Notes: generated by a model from the letters alone, not told the origin. Positions 32,716 to 42,368 are shown, numbered from the stretch's first letter. The stretch is DNA of 64,000 nucleotides from Sphingobacterium sp. SGR-19 (GCF_011043555.1 NZ_JAAKGS010000003.1:124001-188000), one strand, 5' to 3'. Made by a program: numbers and translations.

Positions 32716-34506
32716 TCACTCCAAATAATGCCCTTGTCGAACTAATAAAGCTCGATATTTATTGAATACGCTGGATTTCGAAATAAATCCCAGATATCGG
32801 TCATTTTCGTCAAGAACAGGCAGTATCCATACATCGTCTTTGTTCATTTTCGTCATCACAATTTCCATGTTCTCTTTGTCCCGTACTACATCGTTTGGTT
32901 TTTGAGCTAATTGTTCGAAAGCTTTATCTGCCCCTTCCTCTTCACCTAATAAAATGGAAAAAAGGCGTTCGCTGTAAATTGTCCCCAACAATTTACCATC
33001 GTCATCTACAATCGGGAATATATTACGTTTTGAATGTATAATATCTGATTTCCGATCGAGCGGTGTTTCATTCGGCCGCAATATGATAAAATTTGTTTCC
33101 AAGACATAGCGGAGTTTCATCATACTCAACACAGTTCGATCTTTATCTTCATAAGAAAGCAGGTCGCCTGAATCCGCCAATACTTTCGTATAAATGGAAT
33201 GTTTGAGTATCGAACGATTGATAAGATAGGATATAGATGTAACTAACATCAATGGCACCATGAGTGTATACCCACCCGTAATTTCCGCAATTAGAAACAA
33301 ACCTGTTAGCGGGGCGTGCATAATACCCGCTAACGCACCTGCCATACCTGCCACCACAAAATTGGGCACATTGAGCATCACAACACCGGTCTGATTGATG
33401 CCGTAAGCGAAGGCAAAACCAAGAAGCCCCCCCATCACCAAACTCGGGCCAAACACTCCCCCGTTTCCGCCGCCGTTTAGGGTAAAAAGCGATGCCAAAG
33501 ATTTTGCAAATAATGTCAAAACGGTATAGCATACAATAACACCCGCCATATGCCTGTAATCGGCAAAGAGACTATTCTTCACGATAGCATCAAACTGTCC
33601 ATCCAGCATTTGTTGAATGGTAAGGTACCCTTCACCATATAACGCCGGAAAGATGAAAATCATCAGTCCAAGCGATATGCCACTAAACCATACTTTATGG
33701 TAGGGATTACGGATTTTAGAGAACCAGGATTTTACCGTTGTGCTTATTTTTGCAAAATAAACCGTATACAATCCTACAATGACAGCCAGTAATATATAGA
33801 AGATAAGTGCACCTACCTCCCATTCGGTACTGGCCGTATGAAAAAGAGGTTCACTATATAACAATCGCGAAACAACGGAAGCTAACGCAGCGGAAATCAA
33901 CAAAGGAATAAATGCGGGTATGGAAAACTCGGGCAACAAAATTTCAATGGCAAAAATCATCCCGGCAATAGGGCTATTAAATGCGCCCGCAATTCCAGCT
34001 GCTGCACCGCAGGCTAACAGCATGGTAATTTCTTTATATTGTAAGCCGAAGAAACGCCCTGTATTGGAACCGATGGCCGAGCCGCTATAGGCAATAGGAG
34101 CTTCTAATCCGCATGAACCACCGAATCCAACGGTGATGGCACTCGTTACGATTTGCGAATAAACATTATGTGGTTCTATACGGCTGGATTTCCTCGATAT
34201 GGCGTAAATAATAGGTGTGATGCCATGTTCAAATTTTTTCTTTTTGAGGAACTTGCGTACATATAATACACTTAACAAAATACCAAGTAACGGCAGGATC
34301 AAATAAAAAGAATATTTATAATGCCATTCAATGTCATTCTGCAATGTGGCGGCAATAAAATGTGTCAGACCTTTTAATAGGGCAGCCGCCAATCCCCCAA
34401 TAATCCCGACGAGAAAAGCCAGTATAATCAGAAAATTCCGGTTTGAAATCTTCTGCATCCGCCACCGGTTCAATTCGTCTAATTTTTTTCTAATATTTAT
34501 GCTCAT
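32716..34506 (-). CDS. ClC-family chloride channel or transporter with CBS domains
   Basis: The protein is 596 residues from the ATG at 34506, which has AAAGGAGG ten bases upstream; the longer in-frame start at 34533 would overlap the oxyR stop. About ten membrane segments are followed by two CBS domains (roughly residues 455-590), which often bind adenine nucleotides. The filter motifs vary: KFEHGITPII replaces GSGIPE, and CGLEAPIAYSGSAIGS corresponds to GREGP, keeping the gating glutamate; GGVFGP matches GxFxP. Channel versus Cl-/H+ exchange cannot be settled by eye. It lies 16 bases behind oxyR, so the two genes are probably co-transcribed. Confidence 0.9.
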   Translation of the reverse strand: MSINIRKKLDELNRWRMQKISNRNFLIILAFLVGIIGGLAAALLKGLTHFIAATLQNDIEWHYKYSFYLILPLLGILLSVLYVRKFLKKKKFEHGITPIIYAISRKSSRIEPHNVYSQIVTSAITVGFGGSCGLEAPIAYSGSAIGSNTGRFFGLQYKEITMLLACGAAAGIAGAFNSPIAGMIFAIEILLPEFSIPAFIPLLISAALASVVSRLLYSEPLFHTASTEWEVGALIFYILLAVIVGLYTVYFAKISTTVKSWFSKIRNPYHKVWFSGISLGLMIFIFPALYGEGYLTIQQMLDGQFDAIVKNSLFADYRHMAGVIVCYTVLTLFAKSLASLFTLNGGGNGGVFGPSLVMGGLLGFAFAYGINQTGVVMLNVPNFVVAGMAGALAGIMHAPLTGLFLIAEITGGYTLMVPLMLVTSISYLINRSILKHSIYTKVLADSGDLLSYEDKDRTVLSMMKLRYVLETNFIILRPNETPLDRKSDIIHSKRNIFPIVDDDGKLLGTIYSERLFSILLGEEEGADKAFEQLAQKPNDVVRDKENMEIVMTKMNKDDVWILPVLDENDRYLGFISKSSVFNKYRALLVRQGHYLE

Positions 34507-34522
34507 ATTGACATGGCCTCCT

Positions 34523-35464
34523 TTAGAGGTCAAACCCCATTACTTCCCTCTTCTTTTTTGTTTTGAAACGCTCGGGCACAATATCTAAAATTTCATTTTT
34601 CAATGCATTCACCGCCTGCTTCTTCACAAAGTTGGATGTCGTTACCAAGCTGATTTCTCGTACGGGTTCTGGCATTTTGAAATACCTTACGTGATTAAGC
34701 TGGTCTTCATCATATCCCAAAATACTCATTTCGGGCAATATAGTAATTCCTCCATTGATATCCACCATCCGCTTCAATGTCTCCACACTACCCGTGTTAT
34801 ATTCAAACGTTCCGTCAGCTGCTTGATTATGCTTATAATGACAAATATTCAACACTTGCCCTCGCATACAATGCCCCTCATTAAGAAGCCATAACTTTTC
34901 ATTGGAAATTTCGTCTGCTGTCACTATCTTTTTTTCATATAGTGGACTCTTTTCTGAGACATACGCGACGAAGGTTTCGTAATACAACTGTGTTTCCTCG
35001 ATACCTGCCTCTTGTAAAGGCGTGGAAAGAATACCACAATCTAAACGCCCCATCTTAAGTTCCTGAATGATCTTTTCTGTGGTATATTCCCATATCTGCA
35101 ATTGCAATTGCGGATATTTTTGTAATATCCTGGTCAGCACATCGGGAAGCAAATAAGGTGCTATGGTTGGAATAACACCTAGTTTTAATTCACCAGAAAT
35201 TACCCCTCTCTCCTCTTGCAATAGTTCTCCTATTTTTTTGCTCTCGTTCAACACAACACGTGCCTGTCGGATGATCTTTTCGCCTATTTCGGTCGGTACG
35301 ACAGGCTGCCGGCTACGGTCAAATATTTTCGCTCCCAACGATTCTTCCAATTTCTGAATCTGCATACTCAACGTAGGCTGTGTTACATAGCAGTGCTCTG
35401 CCGCAGCAACAAAACTACGGTATGTATCCACAGCTATAATATATTCCAATTGCACCAGTGTCAT
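34523..35464 (-). CDS. oxyR: OxyR-type LysR regulator of peroxide response
   Basis: The 313-residue LysR protein starts MTLVQLEYIIAVDTYRSF with its winged helix-turn-helix (YVTQPTLSMQIQKLEESLG). The two OxyR redox cysteines are present in EGHCMRGQVLNIC at residues 199 and 208, the same numbering as E. coli OxyR, so it should sense hydrogen peroxide by disulfide formation. The start at 35464 is chosen because a perfect TACCTTTG -7 box at 35484-35491 lies between it and the longer in-frame ATG at 35494. It is divergent from the S46 peptidase and upstream of the ClC gene. No catalase or ahpCF gene is next to it. Confidence 0.93.
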   Translation of the reverse strand: MTLVQLEYIIAVDTYRSFVAAAEHCYVTQPTLSMQIQKLEESLGAKIFDRSRQPVVPTEIGEKIIRQARVVLNESKKIGELLQEERGVISGELKLGVIPTIAPYLLPDVLTRILQKYPQLQLQIWEYTTEKIIQELKMGRLDCGILSTPLQEAGIEETQLYYETFVAYVSEKSPLYEKKIVTADEISNEKLWLLNEGHCMRGQVLNICHYKHNQAADGTFEYNTGSVETLKRMVDINGGITILPEMSILGYDEDQLNHVRYFKMPEPVREISLVTTSNFVKKQAVNALKNEILDIVPERFKTKKKREVMGFDL

Positions 35465-35483
35465 CCTATCAATTTTAGCTATG

Positions 35484-35491
35484 CAAAGGTA
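35484..35491 (-). promoter_or_regulatory. oxyR -7 element
   Basis: TACCTTTG on the minus strand, 19 bases before the ATG at 35464; it settles the oxyR start. Confidence 0.6.
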
Positions 35492-35556
35492 CATTTTATT
35501 TGAGAAGATGTGAATTTGTTACAACTTCACAAATTTACGATTCACCAATTAATGCT

Positions 35557-35564
35557 TAACTTTG
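35557..35564 (+). promoter_or_regulatory. S46 peptidase -7 element
   Basis: TAACTTTG on the plus strand, 25 bases before the ATG at 35590, in the 125-base divergent gap shared with oxyR. Confidence 0.55.
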
Positions 35565-35589
35565 GGGAGAAGCTAAAATTTGGAAGTTT

Positions 35590-37758
35590 ATGATCAAACT
35601 AAAAGCAAAAGGTAGCCTGTTATGTGCCTTTTTATTAGGAGCCAGTGTATTCAACTTTTCCGCATCCATACCCGATGAAGGGATGTTTCCGCTCAGCGAG
35701 CTTAGCCGAGCAGGATTAAAAAAGGCGGGACTAAAGATAGCGGAGAAAGACATCTATAACCCCGGGCAAATCGGATTGGTAGACGCACTGGTACAGGTAA
35801 GTGGTTGTTCAGGTTCTTTTGTGTCCCCTAACGGTCTTATCATTACCAACCATCACTGTGCATTTAGTGCCGTGCAGCTAGCGAGTTCACCCGAATTTAA
35901 CTATTTGAAAAATGGCTTTGTTGCACAATCCTACGAACAAGAGATTGAAGCTGAAGGCTTAACCATCCGCATTACGGAATCCTACGAAGATGTATCAGAA
36001 GAGATTTTAAGCGCGGTAGCTTCTATTAGCGATCCAGCAGAACGCATCAATATGATCAGTAAAAAGCGGTCTGAAATTGCAAAAAGAGCAGAGACGGACA
36101 ATCCAACCATTAAAGCGGAGGTATCCGAAATGTTCATCGGCAAAAGCTACGTACTTTTCCGTTACAAGACAATCGAAGATGTACGTCTAGTTTATGTCCC
36201 TCGGCAAGATATCGGTGAATTCGGAGGTGAAACAGACAATTGGGTGTGGCCGCGGCATACGGGAGACTTCTCTTTTCTACGTGCTTACGTAGCACCAGAC
36301 GGATCGTCGGCAAAATACGCCAAAGATAACGTGCCTTACCAACCTAAAAAACACCTCAAAGTGAATCCAAAAGGCGTCAACGAAAATGATTTTGTGTTCA
36401 TATTGGGGTATCCAGGCAGAACATTTAGGCACCGTCCGGCTCAATATATCGAATACCAACAAAGGTATTTACTGCCTTACACGTCCGAACTCTATGATTT
36501 TCAAAACCAGCAAATGTTTGCAGCGGGAAAAGAAGATCCGAAAACGGAACTGGCGCTGGCAACACGTATCAAGCGAATCGCGAACGTCATGAAAAACTAT
36601 CGTGGTAAACTGAAAGGGCTTCAGAATTTGGATTTGGTAGGCGACAAACGAGAGGAAGATGAAGCACTAACAAAATTCATTACCAGCAAACCCGATCTCC
36701 AAGCTAAATACGGCACATTGATGGCCGACATCGATAAGCATTACCAAGCTGTTTTTGAGGTCGCTCCAAAAGAGCTTTGGTTCAATAACATTTATAACAG
36801 TATATCTTTGCTTCGGATAGCTTATACGATAAACGATTTTAAAGAAGCTATCCTCAAGCAAAATGGACTTAACACACAAGAAGAGGTATTCGCACTTAAC
36901 ATTAATCAATTACGGGAATATTTAGACAACATCTACGGTAGCTACCATCTTACGGTCGACAAAAATATTGGACGCCGTATGTTTGAGGACGCCTATCAAT
37001 TAGATGGCCCCAACCAACTAGATTACTTCGTCAAGAAAAACTTCACCAATAAAGAGGAAGCGGGAGATTATATAGTAGCAGCTTTAGACAAGTCCAAACT
37101 TAACAGCAAAGAGACGCTCTACAACACGGTATTAAAAGATATCCAGTCGTTAAAGAATTATAACGATGATTTACTAACAATTCTAAAAGAGCTGGATGCT
37201 GAGCGCGAGGTATTCAATGCTGAGCAAAAACGACGTGAAGGCGTTTTAAATAGACTTATGGGAGATTATGTAGCCGTGAAGGAAAAATACCAGTCAAAAA
37301 ACTTTATTCCAGATGCGAACTCCACGCTACGCCTTACTTTCGGCAATATCAAAGGATACAGTCCTGCCGATGCCACGTATATGAGTCCGTTTACAACAAT
37401 AAAAGGGCTTATAGAAAAAGGAAATTCGGGGTTACCCGAATTTGAATACCCCGAAAGTATTAAAGCAGCATGGTTGGAAAAAAACTTCGGTGCATATGTA
37501 AAAAAAGATCTCAACGATGTTCCAGTCAATATCCTCTACAATATGGATACAACCGGTGGAAACTCTGGTTCGCCGATTATGAATGCGCATGGTGAGCTCA
37601 TCGGTGTTAACTTTGACCGTGCCTATGATGCGACGATAAACGATTTTGCCTGGAGCGAAGATTATAGCCGCTCCATCGGTGTAGATATCCGTTATGTATT
37701 ATGGATAGCCGATAAAATCGACAATGCGCAATTCATTTTAAAGGAAATGGGGATTTAG
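35590..37758 (+). CDS. S46 dipeptidyl-peptidase, DPP11-like
   Basis: The 722-residue periplasmic exopeptidase removes dipeptides from the N-terminus of oligopeptides. A signal peptide (about residues 1-24) is followed by the chymotrypsin-like double barrel with an inserted helical domain. The triad is His89 in TNHHC, an Asp within TDNWVWPRHTGDF, and Ser659 in TGGNSGSP. The specificity position (Gly673 in DPP7, Arg673 in DPP11) is Arg677 here, in GVNFDRAY, 18 residues after the serine as in DPP11, so preference for Asp/Glu at P1 is predicted. It ends in a 4-base overlap with the convergent permease gene. Confidence 0.93.
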   Translation: MIKLKAKGSLLCAFLLGASVFNFSASIPDEGMFPLSELSRAGLKKAGLKIAEKDIYNPGQIGLVDALVQVSGCSGSFVSPNGLIITNHHCAFSAVQLASSPEFNYLKNGFVAQSYEQEIEAEGLTIRITESYEDVSEEILSAVASISDPAERINMISKKRSEIAKRAETDNPTIKAEVSEMFIGKSYVLFRYKTIEDVRLVYVPRQDIGEFGGETDNWVWPRHTGDFSFLRAYVAPDGSSAKYAKDNVPYQPKKHLKVNPKGVNENDFVFILGYPGRTFRHRPAQYIEYQQRYLLPYTSELYDFQNQQMFAAGKEDPKTELALATRIKRIANVMKNYRGKLKGLQNLDLVGDKREEDEALTKFITSKPDLQAKYGTLMADIDKHYQAVFEVAPKELWFNNIYNSISLLRIAYTINDFKEAILKQNGLNTQEEVFALNINQLREYLDNIYGSYHLTVDKNIGRRMFEDAYQLDGPNQLDYFVKKNFTNKEEAGDYIVAALDKSKLNSKETLYNTVLKDIQSLKNYNDDLLTILKELDAEREVFNAEQKRREGVLNRLMGDYVAVKEKYQSKNFIPDANSTLRLTFGNIKGYSPADATYMSPFTTIKGLIEKGNSGLPEFEYPESIKAAWLEKNFGAYVKKDLNDVPVNILYNMDTTGGNSGSPIMNAHGELIGVNFDRAYDATINDFAWSEDYSRSIGVDIRYVLWIADKIDNAQFILKEMGI

Positions 37759-38909
37759 CGACGAGTCACTTTCCGTATCTTCATGGCCAGCACTACAGTG
37801 GCAACAATAAAGCATACCGCAGCAATAATGGCCATGGCGATTAAACCGCTATAGGTATGGTAATTTTCTCCGTGCTGAATAAACATAACCCTAAAAATGC
37901 GTAAGTAGTGGGTGGACGGAATGATATCCGCAATAAGCTGTACCCAGGTTGGCATCAAACTAGACGGCCAAGTGAAACCACTTAAAATGAATGCTGGTGT
38001 TGCGATAACCATCAATATTTCCGTGGCTTTCAATTGCGACGGCAAAACGATACTGACCAGAACACCGATAAAACATACGGCCAACATAAACACGAATGTA
38101 CACAACACAAACCACCAAAAGTCGGCATGCAGCGGCATCTCATACCATTTTCCAAATCCCCAATACAAGACCAATATACCAATGGACATGAGGAGATAAG
38201 GAATAATCTTGACAAAGATAAGTCCTACGGGATTCCGCATTCTCTGCGCTAATTCGACAAAGGTGCCGTTTTCAAATTCCGAGGAAAAAGATAACGCCAA
38301 TCCCAACAATAGTACCTGTTGCAATACAATAATCAATACACCCGGAAGCATAAAATACAGGTAGTTACCACTTCGGATATTCTGCCTGACCATCGTCGTT
38401 TTGAAAGGTTCGTATTGTTCAGCTGCAATCTTGGCAGGAACGCCTTGTTTCATCTGCGTTTCTATTTGTACGCCGGCTTTCAGTGTCATGGCACAAACAT
38501 TCACCGCCATGGCGGCTGTATTGGAAGTCAGAGTATTGGAACCATCCACAAAAATGGTCACTTCCGGAACCCGCTTTTGCTGGACACCTGCGGCAAAGCC
38601 CTTCGGGATATGTACGATAACCGTTGCATCATGTTCAATAGCAATCTCCTTTGAATCAAACAGCGATGGCAGCATACGCACCACCTTGATGCTTTCGTTG
38701 TCGTTCATCATGTCAACAAAAGTAGCGCTCAACGGACTATTGTCCTCGTCGACAACAATGATCGGCATTTCCGTTACTTTCCCTTGTTGATACACATGCC
38801 CTATCAATACACCATAGAGAATCGGTGCGCCGATAAAGAGCATCATCAGCACACTGTTGTTGAAAAAGAGCTTAAACTCGCGTTGAATGAGTTCGATAAT
38901 TTTTTTCAC
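37755..38909 (-). CDS. ABC-2 type transport permease (YhhJ/YbhR-like)
   Basis: The 384-residue inner-membrane protein has one N-terminal helix (about 20-40), a large periplasmic domain (about 45-180) and five clustered helices in the C-terminal half, the layout of ABC-2 export permeases paired with HlyD adaptors. A typical stretch is FTWPSSLMPTWVQ followed by IPSTHYLR. It is the last gene of a TolC, HlyD, permease operon. No ATP-binding subunit or second permease is encoded nearby, so the energising partner must be elsewhere. Substrate unknown. Confidence 0.88.
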   Translation of the reverse strand: MKKIIELIQREFKLFFNNSVLMMLFIGAPILYGVLIGHVYQQGKVTEMPIIVVDEDNSPLSATFVDMMNDNESIKVVRMLPSLFDSKEIAIEHDATVIVHIPKGFAAGVQQKRVPEVTIFVDGSNTLTSNTAAMAVNVCAMTLKAGVQIETQMKQGVPAKIAAEQYEPFKTTMVRQNIRSGNYLYFMLPGVLIIVLQQVLLLGLALSFSSEFENGTFVELAQRMRNPVGLIFVKIIPYLLMSIGILVLYWGFGKWYEMPLHADFWWFVLCTFVFMLAVCFIGVLVSIVLPSQLKATEILMVIATPAFILSGFTWPSSLMPTWVQLIADIIPSTHYLRIFRVMFIQHGENYHTYSGLIAMAIIAAVCFIVATVVLAMKIRKVTRR

Positions 38910-38922
38910 GTTCTAATCCTTT

Positions 38923-39879
38923 CTATGGTGCTTGAAGAACAACCAGCGTCTTTGTTAACAAATCACTTACCTCTGCATGATCTTGAGGCACTACTTTAAC
39001 CTCAAATACCGTCAATTGGTTATCATAGTCCGGATAAGCTGTAGAAATATTCGCATACGAGCTCAATGCTTTCATCGCTACTACCCTACCTTTGATTTCT
39101 TTATTATCCAAATAAGGCACGCGCAGGATAACTTCACTTCCTCTATTTAATTTACCTACTCTATTTTCAGGAACGGTAAACCGGAAATAAGTCGCATTGT
39201 TAATATAGCCATTGATAACAGCATATCCAGCAGTGGCGAGTTCCCCTACGTTTAAATTAACAGTTTCCACACTCATATCCTGCGGAGCGATAAGGTATTT
39301 TTCCCGTGCGGCTACCTTAACCTCCGCTACCGCCCCTAAAGCACGCTCTTTCTGACCTAATGCCATAACCTGCTGCTCGTAACGAGCACCATTCCGCGCC
39401 TCTTCCATTTCCGCTTGCGCCGCAAGGTATTGATTTTTCGCTCCTTGGTATTTGGCGTACGTTTCATCATATTGTTGCTGCGACACTAAACTGTCACGCA
39501 ATAAGTTTTTCAAGCGATTGATAGATTTCTCGGCGAATTCATATTGCTCTTTTAATCCGTCTACCTTAGCCTGCAATTGTACCAATTGCCCGCGTGTAGC
39601 ACCTTTTGTCGCCATATTATATTGTGCTTCGGCAGATTGTAGAGCGCCTTGTGCCTGCTCTGCTTTTGCATCTACTTCGGGGATATCCAATATCACCAAC
39701 GTATCTCCTGCATGTACAAACTCTCCTTCTTGAACACGTATTTCCGCCACCTTTCCGGGAACTTTCGTCACAACCGTTATCTGTTCACGTTCTACTTTTC
39801 CTTCCAAAGGCTTCTCCCGAACTTCATTTTTGCAAGCAAAAAATAAGAAAGCCAAGGGTATAAGGTACAACTGTTTCAT
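38923..39879 (-). CDS. HlyD-family periplasmic adaptor lipoprotein
   Basis: The 318-residue product has a lipoprotein signal (LIPLAFLFFAC, Cys about residue 16), a first lipoyl half (VPGKVAEIRVQEGEFVHAGDTLV), a helical hairpin (about residues 70-165), a second lipoyl half (LIAPQDMSVETVNLNVGELATAG) and a beta-barrel end. It links an inner-membrane exporter to a TolC channel. It is 2 bases from the upstream TolC gene and 13 bases from the downstream ABC-2 permease gene, so it belongs to that operon. It is unlike the metal-efflux adaptor at 19593 in length and detail. Confidence 0.9.
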   Translation of the reverse strand: MKQLYLIPLAFLFFACKNEVREKPLEGKVEREQITVVTKVPGKVAEIRVQEGEFVHAGDTLVILDIPEVDAKAEQAQGALQSAEAQYNMATKGATRGQLVQLQAKVDGLKEQYEFAEKSINRLKNLLRDSLVSQQQYDETYAKYQGAKNQYLAAQAEMEEARNGARYEQQVMALGQKERALGAVAEVKVAAREKYLIAPQDMSVETVNLNVGELATAGYAVINGYINNATYFRFTVPENRVGKLNRGSEVILRVPYLDNKEIKGRVVAMKALSSYANISTAYPDYDNQLTVFEVKVVPQDHAEVSDLLTKTLVVLQAP

Positions 39880-39881
39880 TT

Positions 39882-41270
39882 CTATTCGTATATGGTTTGT
39901 AATAGTTTTCCTGATGTATGTAATAATTCCAATGCCACTGCCCGTTGCTGCAAAACATGGCTGTAAAAATTAAGATTGACTTTATACCACTCATTTTCGG
40001 TTGCCAACAGTTCCGTTACGTCAATCAAACCAGCTTCATACTGCTTCGAAGCCATCTGCAAATTATTTTGGGCAACTTTTACCTGCTGGTCACCGACTTT
40101 CAATTTTTGATTGCTAGTGGTATAACTGACTTTATTTTTATCCAGCAACAGATTTAATTTTTCCGTTGCGTCAAGAAGCTTCGTTTCATTAATGGCTTGA
40201 TCTAATTGTACTTGCTTTACCTTATTTCGGTGCTCCCCACCGTTAAAGATATCCCATCTCACCCCCACGCCAACCATAAAGTTAGGCCTACCTTTTAGAT
40301 AGTTGGTGGAAAGATCGATATCACCTACTATGGGTCTGTCTTTAATGGTTAAATTCGTGTTATGAAGATTCAAATAGCTCGCTGAGCCGAAAGCAAAAAC
40401 CGTCGGCAGTGACGCTCCTTTCTCTTTTTTATACAGATATTCATAAGCTTTAGATGACGCATCCAACGCTTTTAATTCGGAACGCTCTTCCACTCCCGTT
40501 GGTACATCCGATAAATAGATGGGCGAAAGATTATACAATACCTCTTCTACTGCTGATGTCGACAAACCTGTTTCTTGTTGTATTTTTTTGACCAGTAACG
40601 CACGATTTCCAGCTAACTCCACCTTTTTTTCTTCCAATTCCAACAGAGCAAGTTTAAGTTTATCCCGATCATATGGTATAGCCAATCCATTTTCGATCGC
40701 CTTGTTCACTTTCTCCTGCTCTTTTTTCAGTCTCCGCTCGGAATCTACGATCAATTTATCCACCTCGTTCAACAACATCAGCTGATCGAACGTAGACGCA
40801 ATCTCCTTTGCCATTCCCTCTTTTCCCGCTTCGGCCAGATAACCTTGTGCCCGTGCCTTTTCCTGGAGGGCACGTTCGCCATTGGGTATCTGCAATCCCG
40901 AAAAAATAACTTGCCTTACAGATACACCCGCATATGCAGCTTGTGATCTAAGGTTAAAATCTGTCGCACCGTCAAATAGTCCTAGATTCAATACCGGTAG
41001 ATTGAGTGTAGGAATATCAAGACTCCCATTGTTATACATAAAACCATACAAGCCTGTCGCTGATACATGAGGCAGTTTATTTGCTTTCACACCCTCCGCT
41101 TCCAGGTTCGCTTTATCTACTTCGTAGTTTTTGAGTTTCAGATCGTGATTGGCCTGAAACGATTGCTGTATAATTTCTTTTACTTTTGGATCTATAATGG
41201 ATTGTGCCCGCCCCGTTTGTTGAAAAGCAATGCTAAACATAATAAAGATCCATCCCCATTTTTTTACCAT
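39882..41270 (-). CDS. TolC-family outer-membrane channel
   Basis: The 462-residue product has a signal peptide (FIMFSIAFQQTGRAQS) and two coiled-coil repeats in the TolC pattern: DLKLKNYEVDKANLEAEGVKA at the start, and KVAQNNLQMASKQYEAGLIDVTELLATEN near the end of the second repeat. The segment MVGVGVRWDIFNGGEHRNKV is the expected second-repeat strand. It heads the operon with HlyD and the permease. The gene upstream in the same direction is a Crp-type regulator. Confidence 0.9.
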   Translation of the reverse strand: MVKKWGWIFIMFSIAFQQTGRAQSIIDPKVKEIIQQSFQANHDLKLKNYEVDKANLEAEGVKANKLPHVSATGLYGFMYNNGSLDIPTLNLPVLNLGLFDGATDFNLRSQAAYAGVSVRQVIFSGLQIPNGERALQEKARAQGYLAEAGKEGMAKEIASTFDQLMLLNEVDKLIVDSERRLKKEQEKVNKAIENGLAIPYDRDKLKLALLELEEKKVELAGNRALLVKKIQQETGLSTSAVEEVLYNLSPIYLSDVPTGVEERSELKALDASSKAYEYLYKKEKGASLPTVFAFGSASYLNLHNTNLTIKDRPIVGDIDLSTNYLKGRPNFMVGVGVRWDIFNGGEHRNKVKQVQLDQAINETKLLDATEKLNLLLDKNKVSYTTSNQKLKVGDQQVKVAQNNLQMASKQYEAGLIDVTELLATENEWYKVNLNFYSHVLQQRAVALELLHTSGKLLQTIYE

Positions 41271-41344
41271 AACTTGTTTTATTTATCGCGAAACAAATAT
41301 CTGATTTATATGCCTTGCTTTTTTTAAGATATCTTAAAAAGTGA

Positions 41345-41905
41345 TTAGCGTTGTGATCGAATCACACTGAGTGTCTGCTGAGAAATTCCTAAATAAGAAG
41401 CGATATCTCCCAATGGAGCACGAAGGAGTATATCCGGGTGCTGCTCCGTTAATTTTTGATAACGCTCCTGTGCTGTTTCAAATTGTAAGCTTTGTAATCG
41501 AGCAGAAAACCCAATCAATGCTTGTAGCAATATCGTTTGTATAAGTTTATTCATGGCTATAGAATGAGATGCAAGTTCCGCTATTGCATCAAACGGGATT
41601 AATGTAATGATCGATGGCTCCAGCGCTTCAATACCGTACATTGATTTTTTGTGATAGAATACACTTTCTGTACCTGCTGCAAAAGTTTGCTCTGAAAAAA
41701 AATAATGGGTAATAGCTTTACCCGATTTATAGTAAAACATTCGAACCAACCCTTGCTCAATAAAGAACACCTTTCGCGAATAGTGCGCTGCATCTAGAAT
41801 GATATCTTTTTTCAAATAACGCTTCGTGACAGCCACTTGCTCAAGGTGTTCTAACAGGTCATCTGTCAAACCAAATGTGGTTTTTAAATAGGGAATCAAC
41901 TGCAT
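41345..41905 (-). CDS. Crp/Fnr-type cyclic-nucleotide-binding regulator
   Basis: The 186-residue protein has a cyclic-nucleotide-binding beta-roll (KDIILDAAHYSRKVFFIEQGLVRMFY) and a short C-terminal helix-turn-helix (APLGDIASYLGISQQTLSVIR). It lacks cysteine clusters for an iron-sulfur centre. Such short Crp-like proteins are widespread in Bacteroidota and usually of unknown ligand. It lies 74 bases upstream of the TolC/HlyD/permease operon in the same direction, which suggests it controls export, but this is inference. Confidence 0.85.
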   Translation of the reverse strand: MQLIPYLKTTFGLTDDLLEHLEQVAVTKRYLKKDIILDAAHYSRKVFFIEQGLVRMFYYKSGKAITHYFFSEQTFAAGTESVFYHKKSMYGIEALEPSIITLIPFDAIAELASHSIAMNKLIQTILLQALIGFSARLQSLQFETAQERYQKLTEQHPDILLRAPLGDIASYLGISQQTLSVIRSQR

Positions 41906-41945
41906 TCCCTAAAATAAGATAATTTATGTAAAAAAACGAAACTAC

Positions 41946-42257
41946 CTATGCCTTACTACCTGTTTTATATTTGATTTCCAGTGCTAATATAATATCCCGT
42001 TTTTTGCCTTCTATCAAAGATAAATTCCCGGCAACAAACACACCTTTTTTACCGTTATTGCTATTTGAAATACCATAGACGGTCGATTCATCGTCCGGAT
42101 TAGACGCTCCTTCATAACGATAAAGATAATCAATCTGATAATTGTCTGCATCCTCTAATATTTCGTCAAATTCCACGTTAAAATCTATGGTATATCCCAT
42201 CTCTTTCAATCTAGCTAATGCTACGTCCGTAGTTTCATAATTGTGCTTTGTTTCCAT
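41946..42257 (-). CDS. Small Bacteroidota protein often labelled phosphoribosylpyrophosphate synthetase
   Basis: The 103-residue cytoplasmic protein matches a family common in Bacteroidota, with ALARLKEMGYTIDFNVEFDEI, an acidic middle, and DYLYRYEGASNPDDESTVYGIS. Database entries often call it phosphoribosylpyrophosphate synthetase, but it is far too short and has no PRPP synthetase motifs, so that name should not be carried over. It has no membrane helix. Function unknown. Confidence 0.78.
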   Translation of the reverse strand: METKHNYETTDVALARLKEMGYTIDFNVEFDEILEDADNYQIDYLYRYEGASNPDDESTVYGISNSNNGKKGVFVAGNLSLIEGKKRDIILALEIKYKTGSKA

Positions 42258-42368
42258 AATATCTAAAGTTTGTCTTATTTAATAAGATAACACACCAAAG
42301 GGTAGTTCTGTTTTCGTATTTTTTGGCTAGCTTTGGACATCTTTGTTAAACTAGGTCGTAAAACAATC

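Noticed and set aside
35465..35494. Upstream oxyR start
   Set aside because: A consensus -7 box lies inside this extension and the conserved LysR start MTLVQLEYI is at 35464.
41946..42257. Phosphoribosylpyrophosphate synthetase label for the 103-residue protein
   Set aside because: The protein has about a third of the needed length and none of the PRPP or ribose-phosphate motifs; only the database habit supports the name.
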